Source of the DNA: Osmia lignaria lignaria
Lineage: Eukaryota; Arthropoda; Insecta; Hymenoptera; Megachilidae
Length of the DNA: 64,000 nt
Assembly: GCF_051020975.1 (NCBI RefSeq)
Contig: NC_135032.1
Coordinates: 11,098,001 to 11,162,000, forward strand
Direction: 5' to 3'
Shown here: positions 1 to 11,888 of the stretch, in pieces
Position numbering within the stretch: position 1 is the first letter of the stretch
Layout: each line of letters opens with the position of its first letter
Program-made: the position numbers and the translations under genes
Notes under the pieces: model-generated
What the model was told of the DNA's origin: nothing
Databases searched by the model: none
The model's input: the letters and a program-made list of their open reading frames with translations, nothing else

Positions 1-2019
1 AACCCAGAGAAGGGTTAAAATTCTCACGACGAATTAACTCGTCAGGCTAACACGAGTTAATTTTTCATTTACCTTGATCAAGAGGAGGAAGATCAAGGGA
101 ACCTTATCAAAGATGCATACCATAAATTGATAGGATTATGATATCAAACACCATCTCGGTTGGTAGGCTAGAGCCATTTAAATTCCCCTTCAGTTTCTCA
201 TCTTTGTGCAAGATAAATTATTTTCCTACGCAGACCAGCTGCCGGAAAAGGCAGACGTTGTCGCGTACCTCGTTTCATAATCGATAGATTCGAAATCCGT
301 TTTATCCTTGTTGCCGTGGAACATAACTCCGGCCTCGAATACAAAGCGGTTGCAAAGCCCCAGATGCTTTATGGGAGAGATATGTAGTGCGAAAAATTTC
401 TTTCAACGGGATACCAGTTATCTCAATCGATGGACATTTAGCTTTCTCCTCGCTTTTATCGACTTTGTTGGAGTTTTGTAATTTTTCTTGGTAGACGTTT
501 GCTAAATTATAATAAATTATAATTTTAGTACTTGAATGGTAATACCATTTTGTATAATAATTGAACCCCTCGCTAGGAGAAAAGATATTTCAATTCTTAA
601 TATTTTTAATATTTTTTATTTTCAAAAAAATTTATAAATATTGATATCCATTTAATTTAACCTGTAACTATTCGCCACCACTTTTCTTCAATAAACCAAT
701 AAATTTTACCCTTATTTTTACTGTAATTGAACGCGATAGCATGTCTAGAGTTTCCAGTTTTACAAAACTAATGAAACGAGACGCGTCAATGGTCCGCAGA
801 AGGGTTCTAGACCCAAAGTCGTGAAAGTTAGGAGTCCTACTTTTGTTTATGCCTCTTTTTTACCAGCGAAGGATTCCTGGGAGTGGCCGACATTAGGTAA
901 CGACGAGGTCGAACGATCCAAAGAGGAATAAAAGGAAATTCGAGGAGGAACGTGACCGCAAAGATTAGGTATGGAGTCACAGTCAGGTAGTCACGAAAGG
1001 TTGTCGGTGATGTTGGCTTGAAAATATCCTCGAGATCCTTGAAGGATGTTCTTTTCGTGTATCTTCTTGGCTGCTGGCGATAGATGGTTGCCAAGTGATT
1101 TTGAAGGAAACTAGGTCGATCGTTATAACCTGTCTTTCGAAGAAAGAATTTAGAAAAGGCAGTAAAGGATGTTAGGATGAACGGTTTCTGCTAGAAACCT
1201 CTTTTTTATTACATTCTTCCTTTCTTATAAATTGTAAAAATTTAAATAATTTATATTGTTCACCTTCATTTATAACACGGTCTCATAAAGAGCCTCTTAA
1301 ATAAATGAACATCTCATCATTGACTCAATTATTAATTTGACGACACCAAAATAAATCTAGATAATGATAATAATAGTACAAAAATTATGTTCTAAACCCA
1401 TCTGTTCACCCTACTCTGTTCATAAAATATTAAAATGTACGAGCTCGTTCAATGTATGTACCTTCTATAAAATGTAGATTATCACCACCTGCTGCTAATA
1501 TACAAGCCTCGTATCATTAATGAACTATACTTAACGGGCGGTTGCTCAGGGAAGACGCTTTGTCAAATTATTCCTGCAGCTTGGAAAATAGAGAAGATAG
1601 TTTATTTTGGTGGGGGTGGATAACGTTTACGCAACTCGCGAAAATAAACCGTTCTCCTACGCTCGCATTTTCTCCGTCACCAGTCTCGTTTCGATAATAT
1701 TTGCCATGGATCTGTCGCAGATGGAAATCAATGTAAACATCATAAAGCACCGACCGTGTGTGTACGTCGTGCAAACACGTGCTCCTTACGCCTATCGAGA
1801 TAGTCAATTGCGAACATCAAATGTTTCGTTGAAAAACTTCAATCTGGAATAGATTTATTTTCGAATCGAGTAAATCGGGAAGTAAAGTGGTTTTTCAAGT
1901 CGGGCAGAATTTTATCGTGGTTCTACCATGTAACCAGTCGCTTTTGATGTTAAAGCTACATGTTTGCTATGTTTTTCGATATTTGAGTATGGATATTACT
2001 GACAGTACAATGCAATACA
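1..2019. other. Non-coding stretch, no gene seen
   Basis: Mostly A/T-rich sequence with short CpG-containing patches around 780-1120 and 1540-1830. Short frames of up to about 90 codons exist on both strands, but none shows a domain, a signal sequence or flanking splice signals that I could support. Confidence 0.6.
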
Positions 2020-2069
2020 AAATTATATTGAAACTGGGGCTCTCTTCATGGTCCGCCATCCGAGGGTTA
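2020..2069 (+). repeat. CCATGG repeat family, copy 1
   Basis: First of nine copies of a short dispersed repeat. Its conserved core here is CTCTCTTCATGGTCCGCC, one base off the family core, followed by ATCCGAGGGTT. The preceding AAATTATATTGAAACTGGGG matches the A/T-rich 5' half of the family. No transposase, pol III promoter box or poly-A tail is visible, so the element class is unknown. Confidence 0.8.
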
Positions 2070-2279
2070 ATGTGCACTTCTTGCTTCCAATTAAAATCAT
2101 TGAAATTTCTCTTAATTATTTTTCCAAGAGTCCTCTATAAAAATTCATTAGATTTTTAAATTTCTGTGTAAACAAAATAATTCTATTTGTCAAATATAAT
2201 TTGCAATGATTTATCTATTCTAAAATCGCAAATATTGCAAAAATTTTTGAAATTTTCTCTCTCTCTTCATATGGAAAGA

Positions 2280-2830
2280 GTTAATCTCGCGATCGCGTTG
2301 GAGATTAAGGAGGAAAGGAAAGAGGACCCTTAGAGACGAGAAATCCTATTAAGCGATCCTAGTTTCTCTCTTCATTGTGCGCACGTATCGCGGCTGACGG
2401 TTCGAAACAAGCCGGAAATGGAACGACGAGATGGGTGGAACGAAAGAACGAAAGGGCGAGCGGAACGAACGAAGGGGCTTGAAAATAGGGTTGGGGTAGA
2501 AATAGTGTGGCGGGGTTTGAATCTTGCTAGGAATGGAGGATCATCGTTACCGGAAGACTTCGACCGGAAATCTTGCCGACAACATGGCGGAGCAGACCGT
2601 CCTGTCCCTGCTACCCTTTTTCGTTTGTGCTTTTTGCTCTGGCGCCGTTCAATTTGCACTTTTTTGCGTTTACGCGTTTACCAACGCCATATCGTTCGGT
2701 AGTTAACTGGAGAAGAGCAGTTTGCTCGTGTTGCTTGCAACGAGACCTTCGGGTATCTATGGTCACGGTGGAAATGGCGTCGAGGGAAATTGCTTGTTAC
2801 ACTTTACGGTTTTTAAATCGAAGCTTCTGA
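2280..2830. other. GC-richer patch without a supported gene
   Basis: This patch has higher GC and many CpGs than its flanks. Bases 2415-2480 are purine-rich with recurring GAACGAA units. Several overlapping frames are open on both strands, typical of a composition-driven effect. The only item worth separate mention is the 40-codon frame at 2584-2706. Confidence 0.5.
2584..2706 (+). CDS. Speculative 40-residue hydrophobic small ORF
   Basis: An ATG in good context (ACAACATGG, with A at -3 and G at +4) opens a 40-codon frame starting MAEQTVLSLLPFF and closing with TAA. After the first four residues it is almost wholly hydrophobic or small, with Phe, Leu, Ala and Cys enriched, so it would make one or two membrane segments or a signal anchor. 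It is not a family I recognise. No promoter, splice site or polyadenylation signal supports it, and longer frames overlap in other phases. A chance frame in a GC-rich patch is the more likely explanation. The upstream in-frame ATG at 2524 has a poorer context. Confidence 0.1.
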   Translation: MAEQTVLSLLPFFVCAFCSGAVQFALFCVYAFTNAISFGS

Positions 2831-5110
2831 GAAGATTGTGTGTTCAGAAAATAATGGTTATCTGTGTAACAGGAAACAAAATTTGATAGCGAGAATTATA
2901 AATAATTTTTTAAATTTTCTAATTTTATAATCTTTAACAAAATAATTGATAATTAATCGGAGTTAAATTTTGAAAAAATGCATCAAAATAAAATAAAATT
3001 AATTTCAAATCATTAACAATTTCCAAAATATTCAGATATTCCTTCAAATCAGTTTTATAATTATTCGAAATTCAAATGATTTAAATTAAGCCACCTTTGG
3101 CTAATGTTAAGTAACACCCTCTATAGTTTCAGCAGAAAATAACGAGACATATTTGAAACCTGCCATCCTATTACCATTTCCTCCTGTGTACCTGTACATA
3201 AGCATCCCACAGTCATGTACAGCATACAATAAAGTAGACGTACATGGAGGCAAGGTTCGCGAACAAGTTAACAAGTTACAATTTTACAAGTGCATTCGCG
3301 AAAGTCCTCGAACAAGTAAGCGAGCTTGGAAGAAATTTCATTAAGGCAGATCACGCAGTTATCCATGATTATGTTATGGTATACGTAGATTCTGGTTTGA
3401 GTTTGTGTTAGGTTCGTCATTAGTGCAATCTTAATTACATTTATTCATCTTTCCCTCCAAATTGAGAGAAGCGAATAAAAAGATTGTAATAAATTTTTCT
3501 GCTTCAAAATTTTCTAATTTCGAATAAATTTTTGATAGGTTCATAAATTTTCTGTTAATATATTTTATGAAGGTATATGTTTCTCTGAAATGGTATGCAA
3601 GAATCGCTTTGTGCATATTATACATAGTTTCTAGTGAAGCATAGACTACTTGAGAAAAAATGTTACTCTGTTGAACGTGGAGCAAAGGCTGGAATTTTCA
3701 ATTCTCTGCCGGAGAAGGAATGAATTTCTCAGCGGCAGAGATGACTTTCTGCTTTGGAAATTCGTCGTCCAGGCTTTTGCGAGCTGCTCATTTAAATCGC
3801 ATACGTCAGACCTAATCTAAATCTTTGTTCCCTGGTTACCTCAAAGCTTGCAGAACGAACACAGCGAAGCTTTCCGTGAATTTCACAAAGTGAACGCGTT
3901 TCAAATGCATAGGATTAATTAAAATAAATGGCCAATTCTTAGAAACATATTCACCGACTTAAGATCGTTAGAGATTTCAGTTAGTATGCTTTCTATATTC
4001 AAAATTAATAGAGGATCAGTCTTTCAATTTATTAAAAATTAAAAATTAAAAATTTTGGATATCTGGCCTTTTTTAATTTTTCAAAAATATTTACACTTAG
4101 AAAAATTCAAAGAAACAGAAAATTTTTTAAAACCGAAGATTTAGAATTAGAAAATTAAATAAAATAGGTTTAGTTTGAAAATTTTTAAAATTACTTTATC
4201 CAAATTTGGTCACCCAGTACATATTCATCCTAGATAGTAAAAAATGTGGCTGCAGTTCCCCGAAGGAACGTCGCGCGACGAATTTAACAGCGAAAAGAGA
4301 GAAATAGGATCTAAGAGAGGAACGATGGAGGCTTCTTGCTGGATTCTCTGTTGTCTATCCTCGTGGTTGGTCGCCGCAAAGAACCCTCGAGTCACGTTTC
4401 TCGTCCAAGAACGCGAGAGCCTCGGTGAGCATTAGGCACGTACAACACGTGTAACCTACATTCGGGAAGCTCTCCTTCCAAGAATCTTCGAAAGCAACGA
4501 ATCCTGAAGAAGAGATGATCCTCTGGTATAACCGAACCCTGATCGTTCCTCCTTTCCAGCTTTTGCTAGCATGGTTGAACAGAGGGTAAAGTGTGTCAAA
4601 ATTTTCACCAAGTATTTGCAACTTTCCATCGCTTTTTAATTTTGTCTATTATTAAAATTAAATTTTGAGGGTAAAATTCCAACAACAATAAAGAAATTAA
4701 TTAACTAAGGTAGTCAGTATCGAATTAGAACGGTAAAGTACAATTCTTGTTGGTCAAAAGCAAAATGTCTGTACTTTCCACGGTGCTTTCTCATTTCGTG
4801 GCAGTGGCAAGGGTGGAATTTTGCACCCCTCGAGAATTTCGGGGCGATACGTTATCCGTTCGGGCAGGAGTATTTAATATCCTGGATATTAGGGAACGGA
4901 ACTTAACACGAGCCACGGTAGACCGAGGTGAAATCAGGATCATAAGTGATCATTCTACTTCCCGTGGCAGCGATTTTGGATCAAAATTAGAAACGTGACG
5001 GATACCTCTTCTTTTATGTATTCCCGTCTCTGTTACCTGAATATATCCTAAAATATACGAATTTCGAACACCAATTTTAAATATCTAATATATTTTTATT
5101 GCAAGCTAAA
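2831..5110. other. Non-coding stretch, no gene seen
   Basis: A/T-rich DNA with low-complexity AAATT runs near 4030-4055 and moderate-GC patches at about 4240-4580 and 4780-5000. No open frame exceeds about 90 codons and none is recognisable. Confidence 0.6.
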
Positions 5111-5155
5111 GAAATTAAATTAAAATTCAGACTCTCTCCATGGTCCGCCGTTCGG
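5111..5155 (+). repeat. CCATGG repeat family, copy 2
   Basis: Carries the exact 18-base core CTCTCTCCATGGTCCGCC, preceded by the family's A/T block (GAAATTAAATTAAAATTCAG) and followed by GTTCGG. Nothing around it suggests a longer mobile element with coding capacity. Confidence 0.85.
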
Positions 5156-7360
5156 AAATTAAATTATTTACGAACTGACAGTTGATGGAGTTATATTTTT
5201 TACAATAAATAGAAAAAAGGAAATATTCAGTAAAATAATTTGTTATTTTATAAAGTTAAGAAAACTTTAGAATGATTGTTATATTGATACTCGTAAGTGC
5301 AGTTTGATAATGTTTCGAGCAACATCGACCTAACAGATATGTATATCGGGAATACACAATGCAGAAGGCAGCTCATACGGGTAGTGTCTGAGTTTCGGAT
5401 GGTCCTTTCAGCCTTTATGTGGTCCGGTTCATCCTGTCGTTCAACCCCTATACCGTTGAAACTCTTCCGGTGTACTGCTGTCTGCTTAAATAAAGCTATA
5501 GGTGTACCAAGGTGTATATTCGGGATAGAATGAGATTGGAATATTTGACGGGTCGTTTTGACCAGAATATCTTCACTCTGATAATATTAATGAACTAGTT
5601 TCATATTTTCATTAATTTGAGGAAACTTGGTTTGATGTGGAGATATGATGTTTAATTAGTTGGATGTGTTTGAAGAGGGGATCTTATTCACTGTCTCTTT
5701 ATGGTCGTGAAAGTTGTCGAGAGAATGATATTTTAGTAGATAAATTTAATAAAATTAAAATTTATAAATATTCGTATTTTTACTGTAAATTTTGGAAATT
5801 TCAAATTTTATGTATTTGGTCTTTATAGTTATATTTATTGGTTAATGAGATGCTAAAATAACAAGAATTTAAATTTAATTTTTTAAATCATATTTCTCAA
5901 GGTATGAAATTTTCTAGTTTGGGAAATTGAGCGTCTAATTTTATTTGCAGCGCAAAGTCACGCTAGTCGATTTAATGATATAATTTTTTTAATTATATCT
6001 GCAGCTTCCAAGTATCTCAGTTTTGCCGAGCGTTTACGCGTTTCCTTTTGAAGCTATTAAACATTGAATTTGTCGGACAATAAATTAAAGTCAGGGGGTA
6101 TGCGTGTAGCTGGAAATTCAGGAGCACTTTTGCCAGCGTGAAGCATTCTTTGTCGGGTAAAAAAGAGTAAAAACGCGATAATTGCGCCATAATTTATCTC
6201 GTCGCGGCGCGAGAACAAAATTTAAATACCAACGACTCGGAAACTCTTTGAAACAGCATAAAGCTTCAACTTGTATTTAAGTTTACCATCGTACGCCGTG
6301 AAACACGGACAGCTTTTCTTTTATAATAATCTCTGTTCTTTGGAACATGTTGCCCTTAGTTACATAACTTTGGCCTCCAAGTTTTTCCTTTACTGAAAGA
6401 ATCATGAAATTACTTAGAGTTTTAATATCGTTTCGATGTAAAATATGGTAAAGATAATTTCAATAATTGATGATTAGATTAAGGAAGATTCCAACTACTA
6501 AAATACTCAGGTATCAAATATTAGTACTATGCTTCACCCCTATAGGGTTGACCTATATATGTATGCAAATGAAAATTGACATTCATCGAAAATTGAACTA
6601 AAAATATGAATAGAATAAAATTTCATTTTTTAACAATCGTCTTATAATAACCAGGCTGGGAATGGGTTAATAACTGGTCCCCTTTAATCCAATGCTGGTC
6701 CTGGGTGGAAACGCAATACCCCTGGGCGTCACACCATATGACACCGGAACGACAAAATATTGCGGTTGACTTGGCCTTCGTTGGGCATCAAACACTTTCG
6801 GATATCGCATTAATGCAATATCGAGTTACGAGAGGAAAATTGAAGTGCTTCCTCGGTTGGAAGACCACGCACTAACACACGTAACGTTATGCTCTTTTCA
6901 TTTTGTAATCTGGAGCTTTTCACGTGGTCGCGTGGCATGCATTTCCTGCTCGACGTTTTCATGGAAATAATGTTAAGCTTAATTTGTCGTCGGTTCTGCG
7001 GCTAACACGGCTTCCTATTAATGCCCTACGTTTTATCTACCACTTGATAATACCCTGTTGGGTAGCTGAAAATCTTGCTAGACCCCTTTATCGAGTTCAA
7101 AGCTGTTCATTGCACGCCTTTGTTCATGGTTACTGAATGGGTTCACCCAATGAGAATCCACATGGGTGTATCTTGGTACTGTAACGAGGTATATGAAGTG
7201 GTAGGAGCCAGTGAAATGGTTCCCATATTTGTGGTATTGTTGCAGGTATTGTTGCATGATGGTCTGTAATCTCCTTAGGAGAAATTTTTTAATTAATTTG
7301 GAAAGAAACTTAAAGTTGTTTTTAGCACTTTTATAGTTGGAGCAAATGTTCATAATTTTG
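5156..7360. other. Non-coding stretch, no gene seen
   Basis: A/T-rich sequence with mixed-GC patches at 5300-5530, 6000-6330 and 6650-7240. Only short frames of 60-90 codons occur, on both strands, and none is recognisable. Confidence 0.6.
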
Positions 7361-7361
7361 G

Positions 7362-7438
7362 ATTAGGTATTTGGGGTTAAGTATTAATTGGAATTAGGTA
7401 ATTGAGATAAGGTATTAATTGGAGTTAGGTAATAATAT
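7362..7438. repeat. Short imperfect tandem repeat (GGTATTAATTGGAATTAGGT)
   Basis: Two to three degenerate copies of a unit of about 30 bases built on GGTATTAATTGGARTTAGGTAA stand head to tail. It is a small minisatellite with no sign of coding. Confidence 0.6.
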
Positions 7439-10380
7439 TAAAAAGTACTATATTTGTGCTATACTTTAAAATATTTAGCCACCAAAATGTAATAATTATG
7501 TGAGCTTACCAAATCTGTTTTCAAAAATTTTGTATCAATTTTCAAAAATTTTATTTGAAAATCTCTTGTTTTATCAAAAGCTGTCTAGAACTCGTTGAAA
7601 GTTCCGGGGTGGGCAAATGGTGCAGTATCCCCGTTTCCTCTGCAGAGGTTCGTTTATATAACGGGTGAGCTTAAAATAGTTCAAGGTCGTTAGGTATCGA
7701 TTCGAGGAGGCGAAGTTCACGAGGTCGGTACCAGCTTGCGTCAGTGGGTATCCTATATTGTTGTTCAGCCTCGACACGGAAACGTTCCAAATCCTTAAAG
7801 GATCGTAGCTAGCTGAAACGAGGCTAATTTCATATCCTGGATAGCAATTTCAGTCTTTCGGTCAGGTGTAACTAGGACGAGTCCCACTTTTAAACTAGAC
7901 TCCCTACCGATAGAACAACGGACACGATTCAGCCGTGTTACTGGTTCAAACTGTTGGAGTATCCCGGGAATTGGCGCAGAATTTGTGAATCAAACGGCCG
8001 GGTCGACCGAGTTTTTAGGCTTATACAACCTTGCGTGGCTTCCTTGAACACGTAACGATCTCTGCAGGATTCCGTGTTCCACTGTACAATAACATTAGCC
8101 GTGCAATTTTGTGCACGTTTGTGTGGAATTCATTATCGCATTAGACTGTTACCTAATAGATTTTGTACTTTGGACGATGATAATTCATTTTTAATTATAA
8201 TAAAATTCTTTTAAATCTGTACAAAGGATAGGATTACCAATTTGGATGCATTCCGATGGAAATGAATTTTTAATTATTTAAATTTTTAATTATTATCAAA
8301 ATTATTAGTAAAATGAATATTTATATTTATCCCACGAAGGGGTAGGGGGGCGTCGCTACTTTTCCTAAGGCTTCCTACAAACACCATAGTTATCAACATA
8401 TTTCTGTTGATATTAATCATTATCATCATTCATATATTTTTTTTTGATAATCCTCCAATGGATTTCAAAATGAATTCACAGATCGCTCAGCATAATCATG
8501 ATGAAAATTCGTTGGCGATGAAATAACGAGGATGGTTGAAACGCATCGTTCGGTTAATTATCAGCGCGCGTTTAAGCGGATGCCTCTGTAAATATGATTT
8601 CGCATCCTGTTTGCGGAGATTGTACGGTGACGCAGGCTCGCCTGGATCGTGGCAATAAATTGTTGGCAGATGAAGCGGTCGCGTGTGTCAGCCTGTTAAT
8701 TGCACGCAATTGCTCGGACTACGAGCAGATGGAACCGGATAAAAGTACCGCGATCGTAAACATAATGCCTGTACAGTGGATATCCTGTACGGTTCGCTTT
8801 CATTCGAAGAACGAGGCTTCGCTTATTCGTTCGCTTTAACGAGGAATCGTTCCAGGGAGATATTAATGTTACGTTCTTTTAGTGGAACACGTTTAAACGA
8901 AAACATCGGTGGTTGAAGTAGCAACGAATTTAATGAACTCGTGTTTCCTAGTTTGAGCTCCAATAACATTCGCCACGTTGATGCGCACTCACCTCGACTT
9001 CCCGTGGGAAAAGGGGAGTGTAGAGAAGTGTAAAGGAATCTCCTTTATAGTAACCGTATAACGTATGTAACCGAGAAACGAAGTAGAGTGATAAGAAAAT
9101 TGTGGTAACACTTTGAAAAGATTCTAGGTAAACTTCACTTTAATTTTCTTTTAGAATTTATCAGACGTTTAATTAAACATCACAGAACATGATACGTTAA
9201 TTACTTTTACATGATTCAGCCTCATATGGATTTATCGTATAACACTTATCGTACGGTTCAAATATAGATTAATATAGATGGATTAAAATTTAATTTAAAT
9301 TGAATTTATGTAGAATATAATTTAATTTCAATTAAAATATTTCTACAGTAGTAGTTTAATTCCATGGCGCAATTATGATTGTCACCCTTTTATCCTCCAC
9401 CCCTGGTTACGCTACTCGCTCAATTTCAATTTAGAAATATTTTATTTAAAAAAAAGCAGCTTGCGATTGATGAAAAGATTTTCCATTGAATTTTTTAGAG
9501 CTCTATTCTTATCGAGACATGGGACAATTTCATCATAAAAAATTCTCTTTATCAAAAAATGCACCAAAGGACCCATACAATTTCTATGATGATTTAAATG
9601 GTCCGACATAAGAATCTCGTACATCTTCCTTAAAATTCGACCTATAGACGACATTTTAAATTACCCGCGCTTTAGCGGAAATCCGCGAAACCGGGAGGAA
9701 TAACGAGGATCTTCCGTATTCAGGTTACGCTCCCTCTTCATCATCGAATAATCCGGTTGCGCGAGGACTAAAGACGTCTTGGCCTTTCGGCCATTTATTT
9801 GCCGTCTCTTTCGGTATCATACGTGTTCGTCTGGCACGTTCCTAGGGGTGGAGTCGGTCAAAGGGGTGGCGAGAGAAAGGGGTGAAGCCGCGGATGAAGG
9901 ACTGCGGCATTGGCATAAACGATGGACTGTCTCTCCGCCCAATGAATCATGGAGTTTCCCACTCCTCTCTTCATCCGCCATACTGCGTCATTCTACGATT
10001 CATCGATGCGTGCAACCCCTTACGCAATACACCCCGTCGCGCGACCCCTTTCTTCGAATGGATTGAACGCGATACTCGGTCGGGCTTCGATGATGAAACA
10101 CCCGGTGCACCGCCGTTACGTTTGTCCATCACGTTCGAAAGCAAATCCGCATTTGTCCGCGTTTTTCTCGGGACACAACCTATTGATCATCGGTTCGAGA
10201 GCACCTCCGGGTGCGGGAGGGTTTTAGGGGTTATTTATGTGCACGTCGGACGGACGTGTTGTTTGCTTTAGTGTTATTCGGTATCTTAGTAGCAGGGTTT
10301 AAGGATACGGGGTTAGAGTCTGGGGAAGATTTAGGAATTTTTCTGGATAAGATTTTCTTGGTTTTTTTATGGTTTGACTT
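7439..10380. other. Non-coding stretch, no gene seen
   Basis: Mixed composition. Moderate-GC, CpG-containing patches at 7570-8110, 8470-9080 and 9660-10270 alternate with A/T-rich spacers. The 9780-10270 patch is open in three + frames at once (92-129 codons), as expected from few stop codons in GC-rich DNA. None of those products resembles a known family. Confidence 0.55.
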
Positions 10381-10665
10381 TTAGCAAAAGTTCTATTTTA
10401 AATACTACATTTTTGAGGTATTAATCCATTTTTGTACTCCAAGTCTCATTGGACCTTAATTAATTTAATTAGGGAAAATAGTAAATTAGTAAGCACATGG
10501 TTCTCAACTTTCCACAATTTTTTTTAATTTAGCAAAAAGTTATATTTTAAATATTAAACTTTTAAGGTATTAAATCCATTTTTTACCATACATCTCATTA
10601 GACCATAATTAATATAATTAGGCAAAATAATTCATTACAAAGTACATTGTTCTCAAGTTTCAATT
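10381..10665. repeat. Diverged tandem duplication, unit about 148 bp
   Basis: Copy 1 starts at 10381 (TTAGCAAAAGTTCTATTTTA) and copy 2 at 10529 (TTAGCAAAAAGTTATATTTT). The two stay alignable through shared blocks GGTATTAA.TCCATTTTT, TCTCATT.GACC.TAATTAAT and TAATTAGG.AAAATA, then a shared GTTCTCAA. Scattered substitutions indicate an old duplication. No coding is seen. Confidence 0.75.
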
Positions 10666-11840
10666 TTTAATGAATTTTTCATTAAATTCTTATTTTTCTG
10701 AAGTTATATTGTTCATTATTTTAATTTGTTGAATATAAAGGAGAAATTTTGTATTATTTGGGAATGGGTGATTTTTGGGTGGTGCATGTTGGTAGATCTG
10801 AATGTATTGATCATATGATTCGCTCCTCTGAAAGGATCCTGCGCTTTCCAACAATTTCAGGACTAAGTATTGACGCGAGTACCGTCTTACGCTAGCAGTT
10901 ACCTTGAACTAGTTTTTCTGCTCTGCACGAACAACGAACGAAATCGATAGCCTAGTAAAAGGTGCTATTCGAACGATACTGGGCCAATGCTCCAACGAAA
11001 TCGAAGCTTTTCAGACTGCTGTACAATGCAAATGGTTACGTAACATCGAACCTGTTCCCATTTTCATTTAAAATTTGTCACCATCGTGCGTACAGTCTCT
11101 GACAAAAAAAATAAATCCACTAATTTTTATTCACTCTATGCTCATTCTAAATGATAGAAATTTCTGATTTAATTTCTCTAATTATATTTTTATGGCTTAA
11201 AAAAAATGAAATTGATTTGAATATTTTATAGGAATTATAAAATATATAGCGATTTGTAGGAATTAATCGGATATAATCAACAAATAGGTTTCTAATTGGA
11301 ATGATATTGCAAAGGAACAATGGAATTGAATCAAATTGTCACCTTTTGTTGGTATTTTTTTCACGATTTTATTGACTACGTTTACGTCGTTCTGTTACGC
11401 AAACGTGACCTACAAATGGAATAAAAGTTGAACGAGTAGAATATTTTTGAAGCCAACTTGGAATGAATGGAATGTTGGTATGTGTTGAAATAATACCATC
11501 AGTCACCCTGTGTTTAATTAACAGAAAACCCTCAGACATTGATTTCTCCCATTCAAATTCTAGTTCAGAAGAACTATTGTAGTTCCTGAATAGAATTGTT
11601 TCATTTAATTGCATTGCTCAATATGTCAATTTTGAACAAAATGATTAAGATGCATTTATAAATTGAACATAGGTATATTGTTTCTGATGGAACAAAAATT
11701 CATTGTCTTAGTTGAATCAAGATTATTTTAAACAAGTATTTTATAAATTAGAGTAAAAATATTAGCTTTTTATTTAATGCAATTTTAAATTAAGGATTCC
11801 ATGGTTTGTTAGTTCAAATAATGATAATGTTACATGATAC
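10666..11840. other. Non-coding stretch, no gene seen
   Basis: A moderate-GC patch at 10800-11090 is followed by A/T-rich DNA. Nothing recognisable on either strand. Confidence 0.6.
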
Positions 11841-11888
11841 AAATTATTCCTTGTGGCTCTCTCCATGGTCCGGCATCCGAGGGTTCAA
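11841..11888 (+). repeat. CCATGG repeat family, copy 3
   Basis: Core GGCTCTCTCCATGGTCCG followed by GCATCCGAGGGTTCAA. The A/T block upstream is more diverged than in copies 2, 4 and 5. The match to copy 1 is strong through CATCCGAGGGTT. Confidence 0.85.
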
